13,473 nucleotides of DNA from positions 1-13,473 of the forward strand of contig JBEHYF010000147.1 in the NCBI GenBank assembly GCA_048498315.1, in the 5' to 3' direction. Source of the stretch: Actinoallomurus sp048498315. Its GTDB lineage: Bacteria; Actinomycetota; Actinomycetes; Streptosporangiales; Streptosporangiaceae. Positions 1-5,731 of this stretch are shown here, one piece after another. Under the pieces are notes generated by a model. The model was not told where the DNA came from and searched no databases. It saw only the letters and a list, made by a program, of their open reading frames with translations. How positions within the stretch are numbered: position 1 is the stretch's first letter; every line of letters begins with the position of its first letter. The position numbers and the translations under genes were made by a program.

Positions 1-102
1 GCCGCTCTGCACCCGGCCGGTGCCGCCGCGCCCGCCGCCGGGGCCGCGCGGGCCACCGGGCGGCGAGGGTGCGGCCGGCCCGCGGCCGCGGCGGGAGATC
101 AC
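1..102 (-). CDS. ftsI: FtsI / penicillin-binding protein, N-terminal 34 codons only (runs off the window)
   Basis: Partial gene cut by the left edge. A GTG at 102-100 overlaps the TGA stop of ftsL (GTGA), and a GGAGGG ribosome-binding site lies about 10 nt upstream (complement of 112-117). The 34 visible codons give a basic Arg/Gly/Pro-rich stretch beginning MISRRGRGPAAPSPP, which is like the disordered cytoplasmic tail that precedes the single membrane anchor in actinobacterial FtsI. No transmembrane or transpeptidase sequence is inside the window, so the name rests on gene order: in the dcw cluster the gene after rsmH and ftsL is ftsI, the septal class B transpeptidase that cross-links division-site peptidoglycan. 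Any other gene with a low-complexity N terminus cannot be excluded from these codons alone. Confidence 0.7.
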   Translation of the reverse strand, partial: MISRRGRGPAAPSPPGGPRGPGGGRGGTGRVQSG

Positions 103-1007
103 CGACGCCCGCCCTCCGTTCCGGCCTCCGGTCGCGCGGAGCCGCCGGCGGGCGGCGTGATCGCGCCCGGCGCCCCGGTGACGCCCGCGGCGGCGGCCGC
201 TGCGACCGTCTCGTCGGGCACGCGCGAAGGCCGCGCCCCGCCCTCTGTCACCCGCCCCGTGCGGGCGTCGATGAACGCGGGCCGCTGGGAGTCCCTCATG
301 CCCAGCTCGAGGGCCTTGCGGTGCAGCACCTCCGGGCTGCTCTCCCGGGCGATGTCCTCCTGCAGGGCCTGCTTGCGCTCGTTCAGCTGCCGGTTGTTCT
401 GCTGCAGCTCGCTGAGCGTGAAGGCGTCCTGGGCGAGCACGGTGTTCAGCAGCAGGAGGCTGACCAGCGCGCCGCCGAGCAGACCGATGACCAGCAGCAC
501 GAACGGCGCCCGGGCCCGCGGTGGCGCTGCCGGGCGGGACGTCTTCCGCGGGGCGCCCGGCCGGGCCGCCGGGCGCGCGGGCCGCCCGGTCGTCGCCGGC
601 GCCGTCGCGCCCGTCCCGGCCGCGGCCGTACGCGCGGCCGTCGTTGTCCGCGCCCCGCCGGACGTGCGCGCGGCCTTGCCCTCGGCGCTCGCCGGGCCCG
701 ATCCGCGCGCACCGGCCGCACCGCCGCGCCGGGCGGGGCGCTCGCCGTCGCGACCGTCCATGCGAGGGGTGTCCGCGCGCGCGGCCCGGCCGGGGCGCCC
801 GGCCGCCTCGCCGGCCCCGCGCCGGGGCCGCGTCACGGCGGTGCGCTCGCGATCGCCGGCCCCGCGGGCGGCGGCCTCGACCGCGGCGTCCTCCTCGACC
901 GTCCCTGGCCGCGTGCCGCGCCGTGCCGTCGTCTCCGGCGACGCGGCGTCGGCCGCACGCCGGGCGCGGCGCGTGCGGGCCCGCGGCGGCGGGACCGTGA
1001 TGGTCAT
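99..1007 (-). CDS. ftsL: FtsL-like septum formation protein with a long basic N-terminal tail
   Basis: 302 aa. Residues 1-168 are a low-complexity Arg/Ala/Gly/Thr/Pro-rich, strongly basic cytoplasmic tail. One transmembrane helix follows at about 169-191 (FVLLVIGLLGGALVSLLLL). A short coiled coil at about 195-222 (ELQQNNRQLNERKQALQEDI) is followed by the ALELGMRDSQRPAFID segment typical of actinobacterial FtsL, then a disordered Ala/Pro/Gly tail. This is the layout of a bitopic divisome protein of the FtsL/DivIC class. In known systems FtsL forms a complex with FtsB/DivIC and activates septal peptidoglycan synthesis by FtsW/FtsI. The ATG start is fixed by the ATGA overlap with the rsmH stop and by a GGAGG ribosome-binding site 6-7 nt upstream. 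The 168-residue N-terminal tail is longer than the rest of the protein; an internal Met at residue 83 is a weaker alternative start. Sequence identity to FtsL is naturally low, so position between rsmH and ftsI carries much of the call. Confidence 0.88.
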   Translation of the reverse strand: MTITVPPPRARTRRARRAADAASPETTARRGTRPGTVEEDAAVEAAARGAGDRERTAVTRPRRGAGEAAGRPGRAARADTPRMDGRDGERPARRGGAAGARGSGPASAEGKAARTSGGARTTTAARTAAAGTGATAPATTGRPARPAARPGAPRKTSRPAAPPRARAPFVLLVIGLLGGALVSLLLLNTVLAQDAFTLSELQQNNRQLNERKQALQEDIARESSPEVLHRKALELGMRDSQRPAFIDARTGRVTEGGARPSRVPDETVAAAAAAGVTGAPGAITPPAGGSARPEAGTEGGRR

Positions 1008-2068
1008 GGCGTGCCTCCTGCCTCGCTCCGCCCACCCGGACGGCGGCCGGCGTGCGTGCCGCCGGGCCGCGGGCGTGCCGCGCGCTCCCCGATCCGCTCG
1101 GCGGCGCGCAGCCGCGCCGACGCCGCCCGGGGATTGCTCGTTGTCTCCTCCTCGGCCGGCCGTTCGGCGCCGCGGGTGAGCAGGCGGAACAGGGGCCGCC
1201 GCTCGGGCAGCGGGACCGGCAGGCCGGGAGGGGTGGTGTCGGTGACGCGTTCGGCGAACGCGCGCTTGACGACGCGGTCCTCCAGGGAGTGGTAGGACAG
1301 CACCGCGATGCGCCCGCCCACCGCGAGGGCGTCGAGCGCGGCGGGCACGGCGCGTTCGAGCGCGGCCAGCTCGCCGTTGACCTCCATGCGCAGGGCCTGG
1401 AAGGTGCGCTTGCCCGGGTGCCCGCCGGTGCGGCGCGACGCGGCCGGGATGGCCTCGCGCACCACGTCGACGAGGCGGCTCGTCGACGTGAACGGGGCGC
1501 GCCCCCGTTCGCGGACGATCGCCTCGGCGACGCGGCGCGCGAAGCGCTCCTCGCCGTAGTCACGCAGGATCCGCGTCAGCTCGGCCACCGGATAGGTGTT
1601 GACCACCTGCTCGGCGGTGAGCCGCTGCGTGCGGTCCATCCGCATGTCCAGCGGCGCATCGTAGGAGTAGGCGAAGCCGCGCTCGGGCTCATCCAGCTGC
1701 GGCGACGAGACGCCCAGGTCGAACAGGATCGCGTGCGCGTGCGGAACGCCGAGGTCGGCGAGGACGCGCGGCAGTTCGTCGTAGACGGCATGCACGAGCG
1801 TGACCCGGTCGGCGTAAGGCTCCAGCCGGCGACGGGAACGCTCCAGCGCCGTCGTATCACGGTCGAGGCCGACGAGCCTCGACCGGGGGTGGGCGGCGAG
1901 GACGGCGGCGGCGTGGCCGGCGAGACCGAGAGTGGCGTCGACGTAGATCGCATCCTCATCGGAAGGCGCCGACAGCGCCGGGGCCAGCAGCGCCAGGATC
2001 CGGTCGAGCATGACCGGGACATGGCCCCGCGCGCGGTCGCCCCCCTCGCGCTCTGCGTCGCCGTGCAT
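1004..2068 (-). CDS. rsmH: 16S rRNA (cytosine(1402)-N(4))-methyltransferase RsmH (MraW)
   Basis: 354 aa from the chosen start. RsmH uses S-adenosylmethionine to methylate N4 of C1402 in the decoding centre of 16S rRNA. The family hallmark HVPVMLDRILALL is at residues 16-28. SAM motif I is at 42-52 (YVDATLGLAGH, with Ala where many homologues have Gly), followed by LVGLDRD at 65-71. The catalytic-region motif AILFDLGVSSPQLD is at 113-126, GFAYSYDAPLDMRMD at 131-145 and the late motif VLSYHSLEDRVVK at 256-268. The C-terminal 60 residues are basic and low-complexity. I chose the ATG at 2068 because GAGGGG sits about 8-9 nt upstream and the conserved domain begins a few residues later. The frame stays open to a further ATG at 2233, which would add 55 unconserved Arg/Gly-rich residues. 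Second gene of the dcw operon, overlapping ftsL by 4 nt and separated from mraZ by 354 bp. Confidence 0.97.
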   Translation of the reverse strand: MHGDAEREGGDRARGHVPVMLDRILALLAPALSAPSDEDAIYVDATLGLAGHAAAVLAAHPRSRLVGLDRDTTALERSRRRLEPYADRVTLVHAVYDELPRVLADLGVPHAHAILFDLGVSSPQLDEPERGFAYSYDAPLDMRMDRTQRLTAEQVVNTYPVAELTRILRDYGEERFARRVAEAIVRERGRAPFTSTSRLVDVVREAIPAASRRTGGHPGKRTFQALRMEVNGELAALERAVPAALDALAVGGRIAVLSYHSLEDRVVKRAFAERVTDTTPPGLPVPLPERRPLFRLLTRGAERPAEEETTSNPRAASARLRAAERIGERAARPRPGGTHAGRRPGGRSEAGGTP

Positions 2069-2193
2069 GGTTCGAACCCCCTCGTGACGCCACTGCTCGC
2101 GGACAGCGCTGACACCGCGCTCGCCTCTCGCCCCCCGGGCGTGTACGGATCGAGGAGATCCGGGACGTCGGGAAGGCGGCCGGTGCGGGCCCG

Positions 2194-2220
2194 CCGGTCG
2201 CGTCCGGTCGTCTCCGGTCG
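2194..2220 (-). repeat. Three CGACCGG direct repeats at exact 10-bp period
   Basis: On the plus strand CCGGTCG occurs at 2194-2200, 2204-2210 and 2214-2220, so the repeat starts are exactly one helical turn apart. They lie about 125-150 bp upstream of the rsmH start codon inside the mraZ-rsmH gap. Phased short repeats suit a regulator-binding site, but GC-rich DNA produces short repeats by chance, so the function is unassigned. Confidence 0.45.
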
Positions 2221-2345
2221 CATGCGCCCGCACCGCCTGCTCGGCGGCTCACCGCTCAATGGCTCACGCCGGCCCCCGTGCGAAGTTTCGTCCGGCCAGG
2301 TCCCCATCCGCTGCTCCGTGAGGAAGAGAGCTGTGCAACGGCCAT

Positions 2346-2369
2346 CTGGCACCGGGGAAGGTGTGCCAG
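2346..2369 (-). repeat. Inverted repeat downstream of mraZ (possible attenuator or weak terminator)
   Basis: CTGGCAC (2346-2352) pairs perfectly with GTGCCAG (2363-2369) across a 10-nt loop, beginning about 50 nt downstream of the mraZ stop codon. There is no T-run after it in the mraZ reading direction. It could be an inefficient terminator or an RNA-stability element separating mraZ expression from the rest of the dcw operon. The stem is short, so confidence is low. Confidence 0.25.
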
Positions 2370-2422
2370 CTGGGAGCGGGTGGAGACCTCGCCGAACGGG
2401 TCCGCGACCGGCGATGGTGCGG

Positions 2423-2854
2423 CTAAAGGATTCCGGGCAGCACCTCCTCCGACAGGTCCGAGAACTGTTGTTCCTGGTCGGCCAGGTAGGTCTCCCACGC
2501 GGCCGCGTCCCAGATCTCCAAGCGCGTGTTAGCGCCGATCACGGCGCAGTCGCGGGTGAGACCTGCGTAGCGCCGCAGCGCCGGCGGGATGGTGATGCGC
2601 CCCTGCTTGTCGGGCACCTCGTCGGAGGCGCTGGCGAAGAACACGCGGCTGTAGTCGCGTACCGCCTTGGCGGTGACCGGTGCGTTGCGAAGCGCCTCGG
2701 TGATGCGCTGGAACTCGGCCTCGGGGAAGACGTAGAGGCAGCGTTCCTGGCCCTTCGTGATCACCAATCCCCCTGACAGCTCCTCGCGGTACTTCGCCGG
2801 CAGGAACAGTCGTCCCTTGTCGTCCAGGCGCGGTGAGTGAGTGCCGAGGAACAT
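2423..2854 (-). CDS. mraZ: Transcriptional regulator MraZ
   Basis: 143 aa, the usual family length. MraZ is a DNA-binding protein, often the first gene of the dcw cluster, that binds direct repeats in its own promoter and regulates the cluster. It has two SpoVT/AbrB-type swapped-hairpin domains: the first carries RLDDKGRLFLPAKYREEL (residues 9-26), the second PDKQGRITIPPALRRYAGL (residues 81-99). Both contain the conserved D-x-x-G-R-[LI]-x-[LI]-P core. The ATG at 2854 gives the canonical start MFLGTHSPRLDDKGR and has GGGAGG about 8 nt upstream. The same frame remains open 21 codons further upstream but that would place the start within the operator boxes. It is transcribed from a promoter only about 50 bp away that is covered by four phased GTGGRG boxes, which fits autoregulation. 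Confidence 0.97.
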   Translation of the reverse strand: MFLGTHSPRLDDKGRLFLPAKYREELSGGLVITKGQERCLYVFPEAEFQRITEALRNAPVTAKAVRDYSRVFFASASDEVPDKQGRITIPPALRRYAGLTRDCAVIGANTRLEIWDAAAWETYLADQEQQFSDLSEEVLPGIL

Positions 2855-2890
2855 CGGCCCCACCTCCCGCTTCGCGGAGCGATGCACCAT

Positions 2891-2927
2891 CCCCCACGGC
2901 GCTCCACTGTACTCCACTCTCCCCCAC
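2891..2927 (-). promoter_or_regulatory. Putative MraZ operator: four GTGGRG boxes, 10-bp period
   Basis: Reading the minus strand, the boxes are GTGGGGG (2927-2921), GTGGAG (2917-2912), GTGGAG (2907-2902) and GTGGGGG (2897-2891). Their first bases are exactly 10 bp apart, and a degenerate GTGCAT follows in the same phase at 2887. In E. coli, MraZ binds TGGG-containing direct repeats spaced one helical turn apart upstream of its own gene; this array has the same architecture and position. Boxes 1 and 2 fill the spacer between the -35 and -10, box 3 overlaps the -10 edge and box 4 lies at or just past the transcription start. Occupation should therefore block RNA polymerase. The boxes are visible; binding by this MraZ is inferred. 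Confidence 0.8.
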
Positions 2928-2933
2928 GGTCAA
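2906..2933 (-). promoter_or_regulatory. mraZ (dcw operon) promoter
   Basis: On the minus strand a -35 hexamer TTGACC (2933-2928) is followed, after a 16-bp spacer, by TACAGT (2911-2906). This is a good match to the TTGACA / TAnnnT pattern of the main vegetative sigma factor of actinobacteria. Transcription should start near 2899, giving a leader of about 45 nt before the mraZ ATG. The phased GTGGRG boxes overlap it. Confidence 0.7.
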
Positions 2934-3315
2934 CGACCAAAACACCCGTCGCACCGCGATCCGCCGCGAGAACGACCAGGTCACAGCGGTGGGTCGAGCG
3001 TGGGGTGCCGGAGACGCCCCACGCGGCGCGCCGCGTGTCGCGGTGCCGGCCGCCGACGGATCCGTTCCGGCGGCGGCCGGCTCGAACGGCGGGTGGGGGG
3101 AAGTGGAGGAGCCGTACGCGCGTCGGAGCCCGCGTCCCGCCCGCCGCCCCCTCGCCGATCACTCCCCTCGCCGACCGCTCTCGTGTCGCCGATCCATACC
3201 GGCGGATGGCGCGAAAGACGTACTGTCGGTACGACGCTGTAGAGACGTACATATCGGGTGGTAGTTCCCATCCGCGTCACGGCCGCGCGGCCGCCCGGAT
3301 GGCCGAGGAGGTTTG
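2934..3315. promoter_or_regulatory. Divergent mraZ/moxR intergenic region, moxR side
   Basis: About 380 bp with no gene that I can support. It must hold the moxR promoter but I see no good TTGACA/TATAAT pair. Visible elements: plus-strand GTGGGG and GTGGAG boxes exactly 10 bp apart (3093 and 3103), a looser pair GTGGGT/GTGGGG (2989 and 3000), two AGACGTAC copies at 3216-3223 and 3243-3250 with an inverted GTACG between them, and a leader inverted repeat CCATCCG (3268-3274) / CGGATGG (3296-3302) enclosing the 12-bp palindrome GGCCGCGCGGCC (3281-3292). The last ends just before the moxR ribosome-binding site GGAGG (3307-3311). Confidence 0.5.
3216..3250 (+). repeat. AGACGTAC direct repeats with an inverted copy, upstream of moxR
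   Basis: AGACGTAC is present at 3216-3223 and again at 3243-3250, 27 bp apart. Between them GTACG (3229-3233) makes a perfect inverted repeat with CGTAC (3219-3223) across TGTCG. The cluster sits 66-100 bp upstream of the moxR start in a locally less GC-rich stretch, where a promoter and operator would be expected. The regulator is unknown. Confidence 0.4.
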
Positions 3316-4296
3316 GTGGCACTGAGCACACACGGCGATATCGGCTGCGGACTGGAGGGGCTGGGCCAGATTCCGAGCAAGATCTCCGCGGCCATCGAGT
3401 CCGTCATCGAGGGCAAGCACGATGCCGTTCAGCTCGCGCTGACCGTCCTGCTCGCCGAGGGTCATCTCCTCATCGAGGACGTCCCCGGCGTCGGCAAGAC
3501 CCTGCTGGCCAAGGCACTGGCCCGGTCCATCGACTGCTCGGTGCGGCGGGTGCAGTTCACCCCCGACCTGCTGCCCAGCGACATCACCGGGGTCAGCGCC
3601 TACAACCAGGAACGCCGCGAGTTCGAGTTCAAGCCCGGCCCGGTGTTCGCCAACATCGTGGTCGGCGACGAGATCAACCGTGCCTCGCCGAAGACACAGT
3701 CGGCACTGCTGGAGTGCATGGAAGAGCGCCAGGTCACCGTCGACGGCCGCACGCACGGCCTCGACGCGCCGTTCATGGTGATCGCCACCCAGAACCCGGT
3801 GGAGATGGAGGGCACCTATCCACTCCCGGAGGCTCAGCGCGACCGGTTCACCGCCCGCATCTCCATGGGCTACCCCGCGCCAGCCGCCGAGCTGGAGATG
3901 CTGGACGTGCACGGCGGGACGTCACCGCTGGACGGGCTGGAGCCCGTTGCGCACGCCGCCGACGTGCGCGCGCTGATCGACGTCGTCCGGCAGGTGCACG
4001 TCTCCCCCGCCGTGCGCGAGTACGCCATCGCGCTGGTCACCGCCACCCGCGACCACCCGGAGCTGCGCCTGGGCGCCTCGCCGCGGGCGACGCTGCAACT
4101 GGTGCGCGCCGCCCGCGCGTACGCGCTCCTCGGCGACCGCGAGTTCGTGCTGCCGGACGACCTGCAACGGCTCGCCGTTCCGGTGCTCGCCCACCGGCTC
4201 CTGCCCACGGCCGAGGCGCAGGTCGAGCGCCGGCTCCCCGAGCAGATCGTCGCCGAGCTGATCGACCGCGTCCCGGTTCCCGACCGCCGGCGCTGA
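3316..4296 (+). CDS. moxR: MoxR-family AAA+ ATPase
   Basis: 326 aa. MoxR proteins are hexameric AAA+ ATPases that act as chaperones, usually working with proteins encoded next to them. Walker A is at residues 57-62 (PGVGKT), Walker B at 114-119 (IVVGDE) within the family signature VVGDEINRASPKTQSALLE, sensor 1 Asn at 160 (VIATQNP), and the arginine-finger region at 170-178 (LPEAQRDRF). Length and motifs look intact. I chose the GTG at 3316 because GGAGG (3307-3311) lies 4 nt before it; the TTG at 3313 is only 1 nt from the ribosome-binding site. It is the first gene of a plus-strand operon: the DUF58 gene starts 1 nt after its stop. The MoxR-DUF58-transglutaminase order is a widespread association. 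The true substrate is unknown; the symbol is a family label. Confidence 0.95.
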   Translation: MALSTHGDIGCGLEGLGQIPSKISAAIESVIEGKHDAVQLALTVLLAEGHLLIEDVPGVGKTLLAKALARSIDCSVRRVQFTPDLLPSDITGVSAYNQERREFEFKPGPVFANIVVGDEINRASPKTQSALLECMEERQVTVDGRTHGLDAPFMVIATQNPVEMEGTYPLPEAQRDRFTARISMGYPAPAAELEMLDVHGGTSPLDGLEPVAHAADVRALIDVVRQVHVSPAVREYAIALVTATRDHPELRLGASPRATLQLVRAARAYALLGDREFVLPDDLQRLAVPVLAHRLLPTAEAQVERRLPEQIVAELIDRVPVPDRRR

Positions 4297-4297
4297 C

Positions 4298-5731
4298 ATG
4301 GCGGGTACGCTGAGCGCGCTCACCACGCGCGGCCGTTCGTTCATCGCGGCGGGGGTCACCGCGATCGCGTGCGCGCTCATCCTCGGCGAGCGCGACCTGC
4401 TCCGTGCGGGCGTCCTCGTCCTGGCGCTCCCGCTGCTGTCGGCGGTGGTCGTCTCCCGGACGCGGTACCGGCTGCGCTGCTCCCGCCGCGCCTCGCCGCC
4501 CCGGCTGCCGGCCGGCCACGAGGTGCGGATCGACCTGCTGCTGGAGAACGCCTCCCGCCTGCCGACCGGCATCCTGCTGGTCGAGGACCAGGTGCCGTAC
4601 ACACTCGGCGGGCGGCCCCGGTTCGTGGTCGACCGGATCGAGCCCCACGGCGGACGCGAGATGATCTACCGGTTGCGCGCCGAGGCGCGCGGCCGCTACC
4701 TGGTCGGGCCGTTGACCGTGCGCCTCACCGACCCGTTCGGGCTGATCGAGCTGATCCGCTCCTTCTCCGCCACGGATCGCGTCGTCGTGACCCCGCCGAT
4801 CGTGCCGCTGCCCCCGGGCCGGCTGACCGGCTCGTGGACCGGCGGCGAGAGCAGGGCCCGCGCCCTGTCCACGGCCGGCGAGGACGACGTCGCGCCGCGC
4901 GAGTACCGGCACGGCGACGACCTGCGCCGGGTGCACTGGCGCTCCACCGCCCGGCACGGCGAGCTGATGGTGCGCCGCGAGGAACAGCAGTGGCAGAGCC
5001 GCGGCACCGTCTTCCTCGACACCCGGCGCGCCGCGCACTGGGGCGACGGGCCCGGTTCGACGTTCGAGCAGGCCGTGTCGGCGGCCGCCTCCATCGGCGT
5101 GCGGCTCGGCCGGGACGGCCTGGGCCTGCGGTTCGTCACCGATGAGGGTGAGGCGCTCGGCGCGTCCGCGACGTTCGAGAGCGAGCTGCTCGACATGCTC
5201 GCGGTGGCCCGTATGTCCTCCGGGCGGTCGCTGCGGGCGGGCGTGTCGGCGCTGCGTGACCCGGCGGCGGGCGGCGACGGTCTCATCATCGGCGTGTTCG
5301 GCGCGCTGACCGCCGCCGACGCCCGCGAGGTGTCCCGCGCCCGGCGGAGCGGCGCCGCGACGTGCGTCGCGGTGCTCATCGGCGCCGGCGACGGCGCCGA
5401 GGCGGCGGCGGTGCTGCGCGCTGCCGGCTGGCGGGTGCTGACGGTGTCGTCCGCGGCCGCGCTCGCCGGCGCCTGGCCGGCCGCCGATGGAAACGCCGGA
5501 AACCCTGGGGCCCCTGGAAACGGCCGCCCAAAGTCGGCCCGGGGCGCCGCGCCGGACGCGAACGTCGCCCCGTCCGGGGACGCGGTCACGGACCGCCCGG
5601 TCACGGACGGTCCGGGCGGGGACCGCCGGGGCACGGAGGACCCGGCGCCTGCGGGTGAGGGGCGCGCGGCGACGGATCGCGGAGGGACCGGCGCGGCGCC
5701 GGACGGGCCGGAACGCACGGAGGCGCCATGA
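4298..5731 (+). CDS. DUF58 domain-containing protein (MoxR partner)
   Basis: 477 aa. Two N-terminal hydrophobic segments (about 13-30 and 37-53) anchor the protein to the membrane. The DUF58 signature is at 200-228 (PREYRHGDDLRRVHWRSTAR followed by GELMVRREE). After it comes FLDTRR at 239-244, where related proteins carry a von Willebrand A-like fold; the metal-site DxSxS pattern is not complete here. Residues 395-477 form an unstructured Gly/Pro/Asp/Arg tail that starts with a short collagen-like Gly-X-Y patch (398-409). DUF58 genes are typically found beside moxR, and MoxR is thought to remodel or activate the partner; the exact function is unknown. The ATG lies 1 nt after the moxR stop with no strong ribosome-binding site of its own, suggesting translational coupling. 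Its TGA overlaps the next ATG. Confidence 0.92.
   Translation: MAGTLSALTTRGRSFIAAGVTAIACALILGERDLLRAGVLVLALPLLSAVVVSRTRYRLRCSRRASPPRLPAGHEVRIDLLLENASRLPTGILLVEDQVPYTLGGRPRFVVDRIEPHGGREMIYRLRAEARGRYLVGPLTVRLTDPFGLIELIRSFSATDRVVVTPPIVPLPPGRLTGSWTGGESRARALSTAGEDDVAPREYRHGDDLRRVHWRSTARHGELMVRREEQQWQSRGTVFLDTRRAAHWGDGPGSTFEQAVSAAASIGVRLGRDGLGLRFVTDEGEALGASATFESELLDMLAVARMSSGRSLRAGVSALRDPAAGGDGLIIGVFGALTAADAREVSRARRSGAATCVAVLIGAGDGAEAAAVLRAAGWRVLTVSSAAALAGAWPAADGNAGNPGAPGNGRPKSARGAAPDANVAPSGDAVTDRPVTDGPGGDRRGTEDPAPAGEGRAATDRGGTGAAPDGPERTEAP

Larger units (their letters stand above)
2069..2422 (-). other. mraZ-rsmH intergenic region (354 bp), no gene seen
   Basis: No supported coding region. The frame upstream of rsmH stays open to 2233 but its translation is Arg/Gly/Pro-rich filler without conservation features. 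The region contains a perfect 10-bp palindrome GGTTCGAACC (2069-2078) between the rsmH ribosome-binding site and its ATG, an inverted repeat CGGATC-5-GATCCG (2146-2162), three CGACCGG repeats at a 10-bp period (2194-2220), and an inverted repeat CTGGCAC-10-GTGCCAG (2346-2369). I see no convincing sigma-70-type promoter. It is probably the leader between two genes of one operon, possibly containing an attenuator or an extra promoter. Confidence 0.5.

Noticed and set aside
2069..2233. 55-codon upstream extension of rsmH
   Set aside because: Unconserved-looking Arg/Gly-rich sequence. The ATG at 2068 has a proper ribosome-binding site and directly precedes the family's conserved start region.
3313..3315. 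TTG as moxR start
   Set aside because: Only 1 nt from GGAGG; the GTG 3 nt later has workable spacing.
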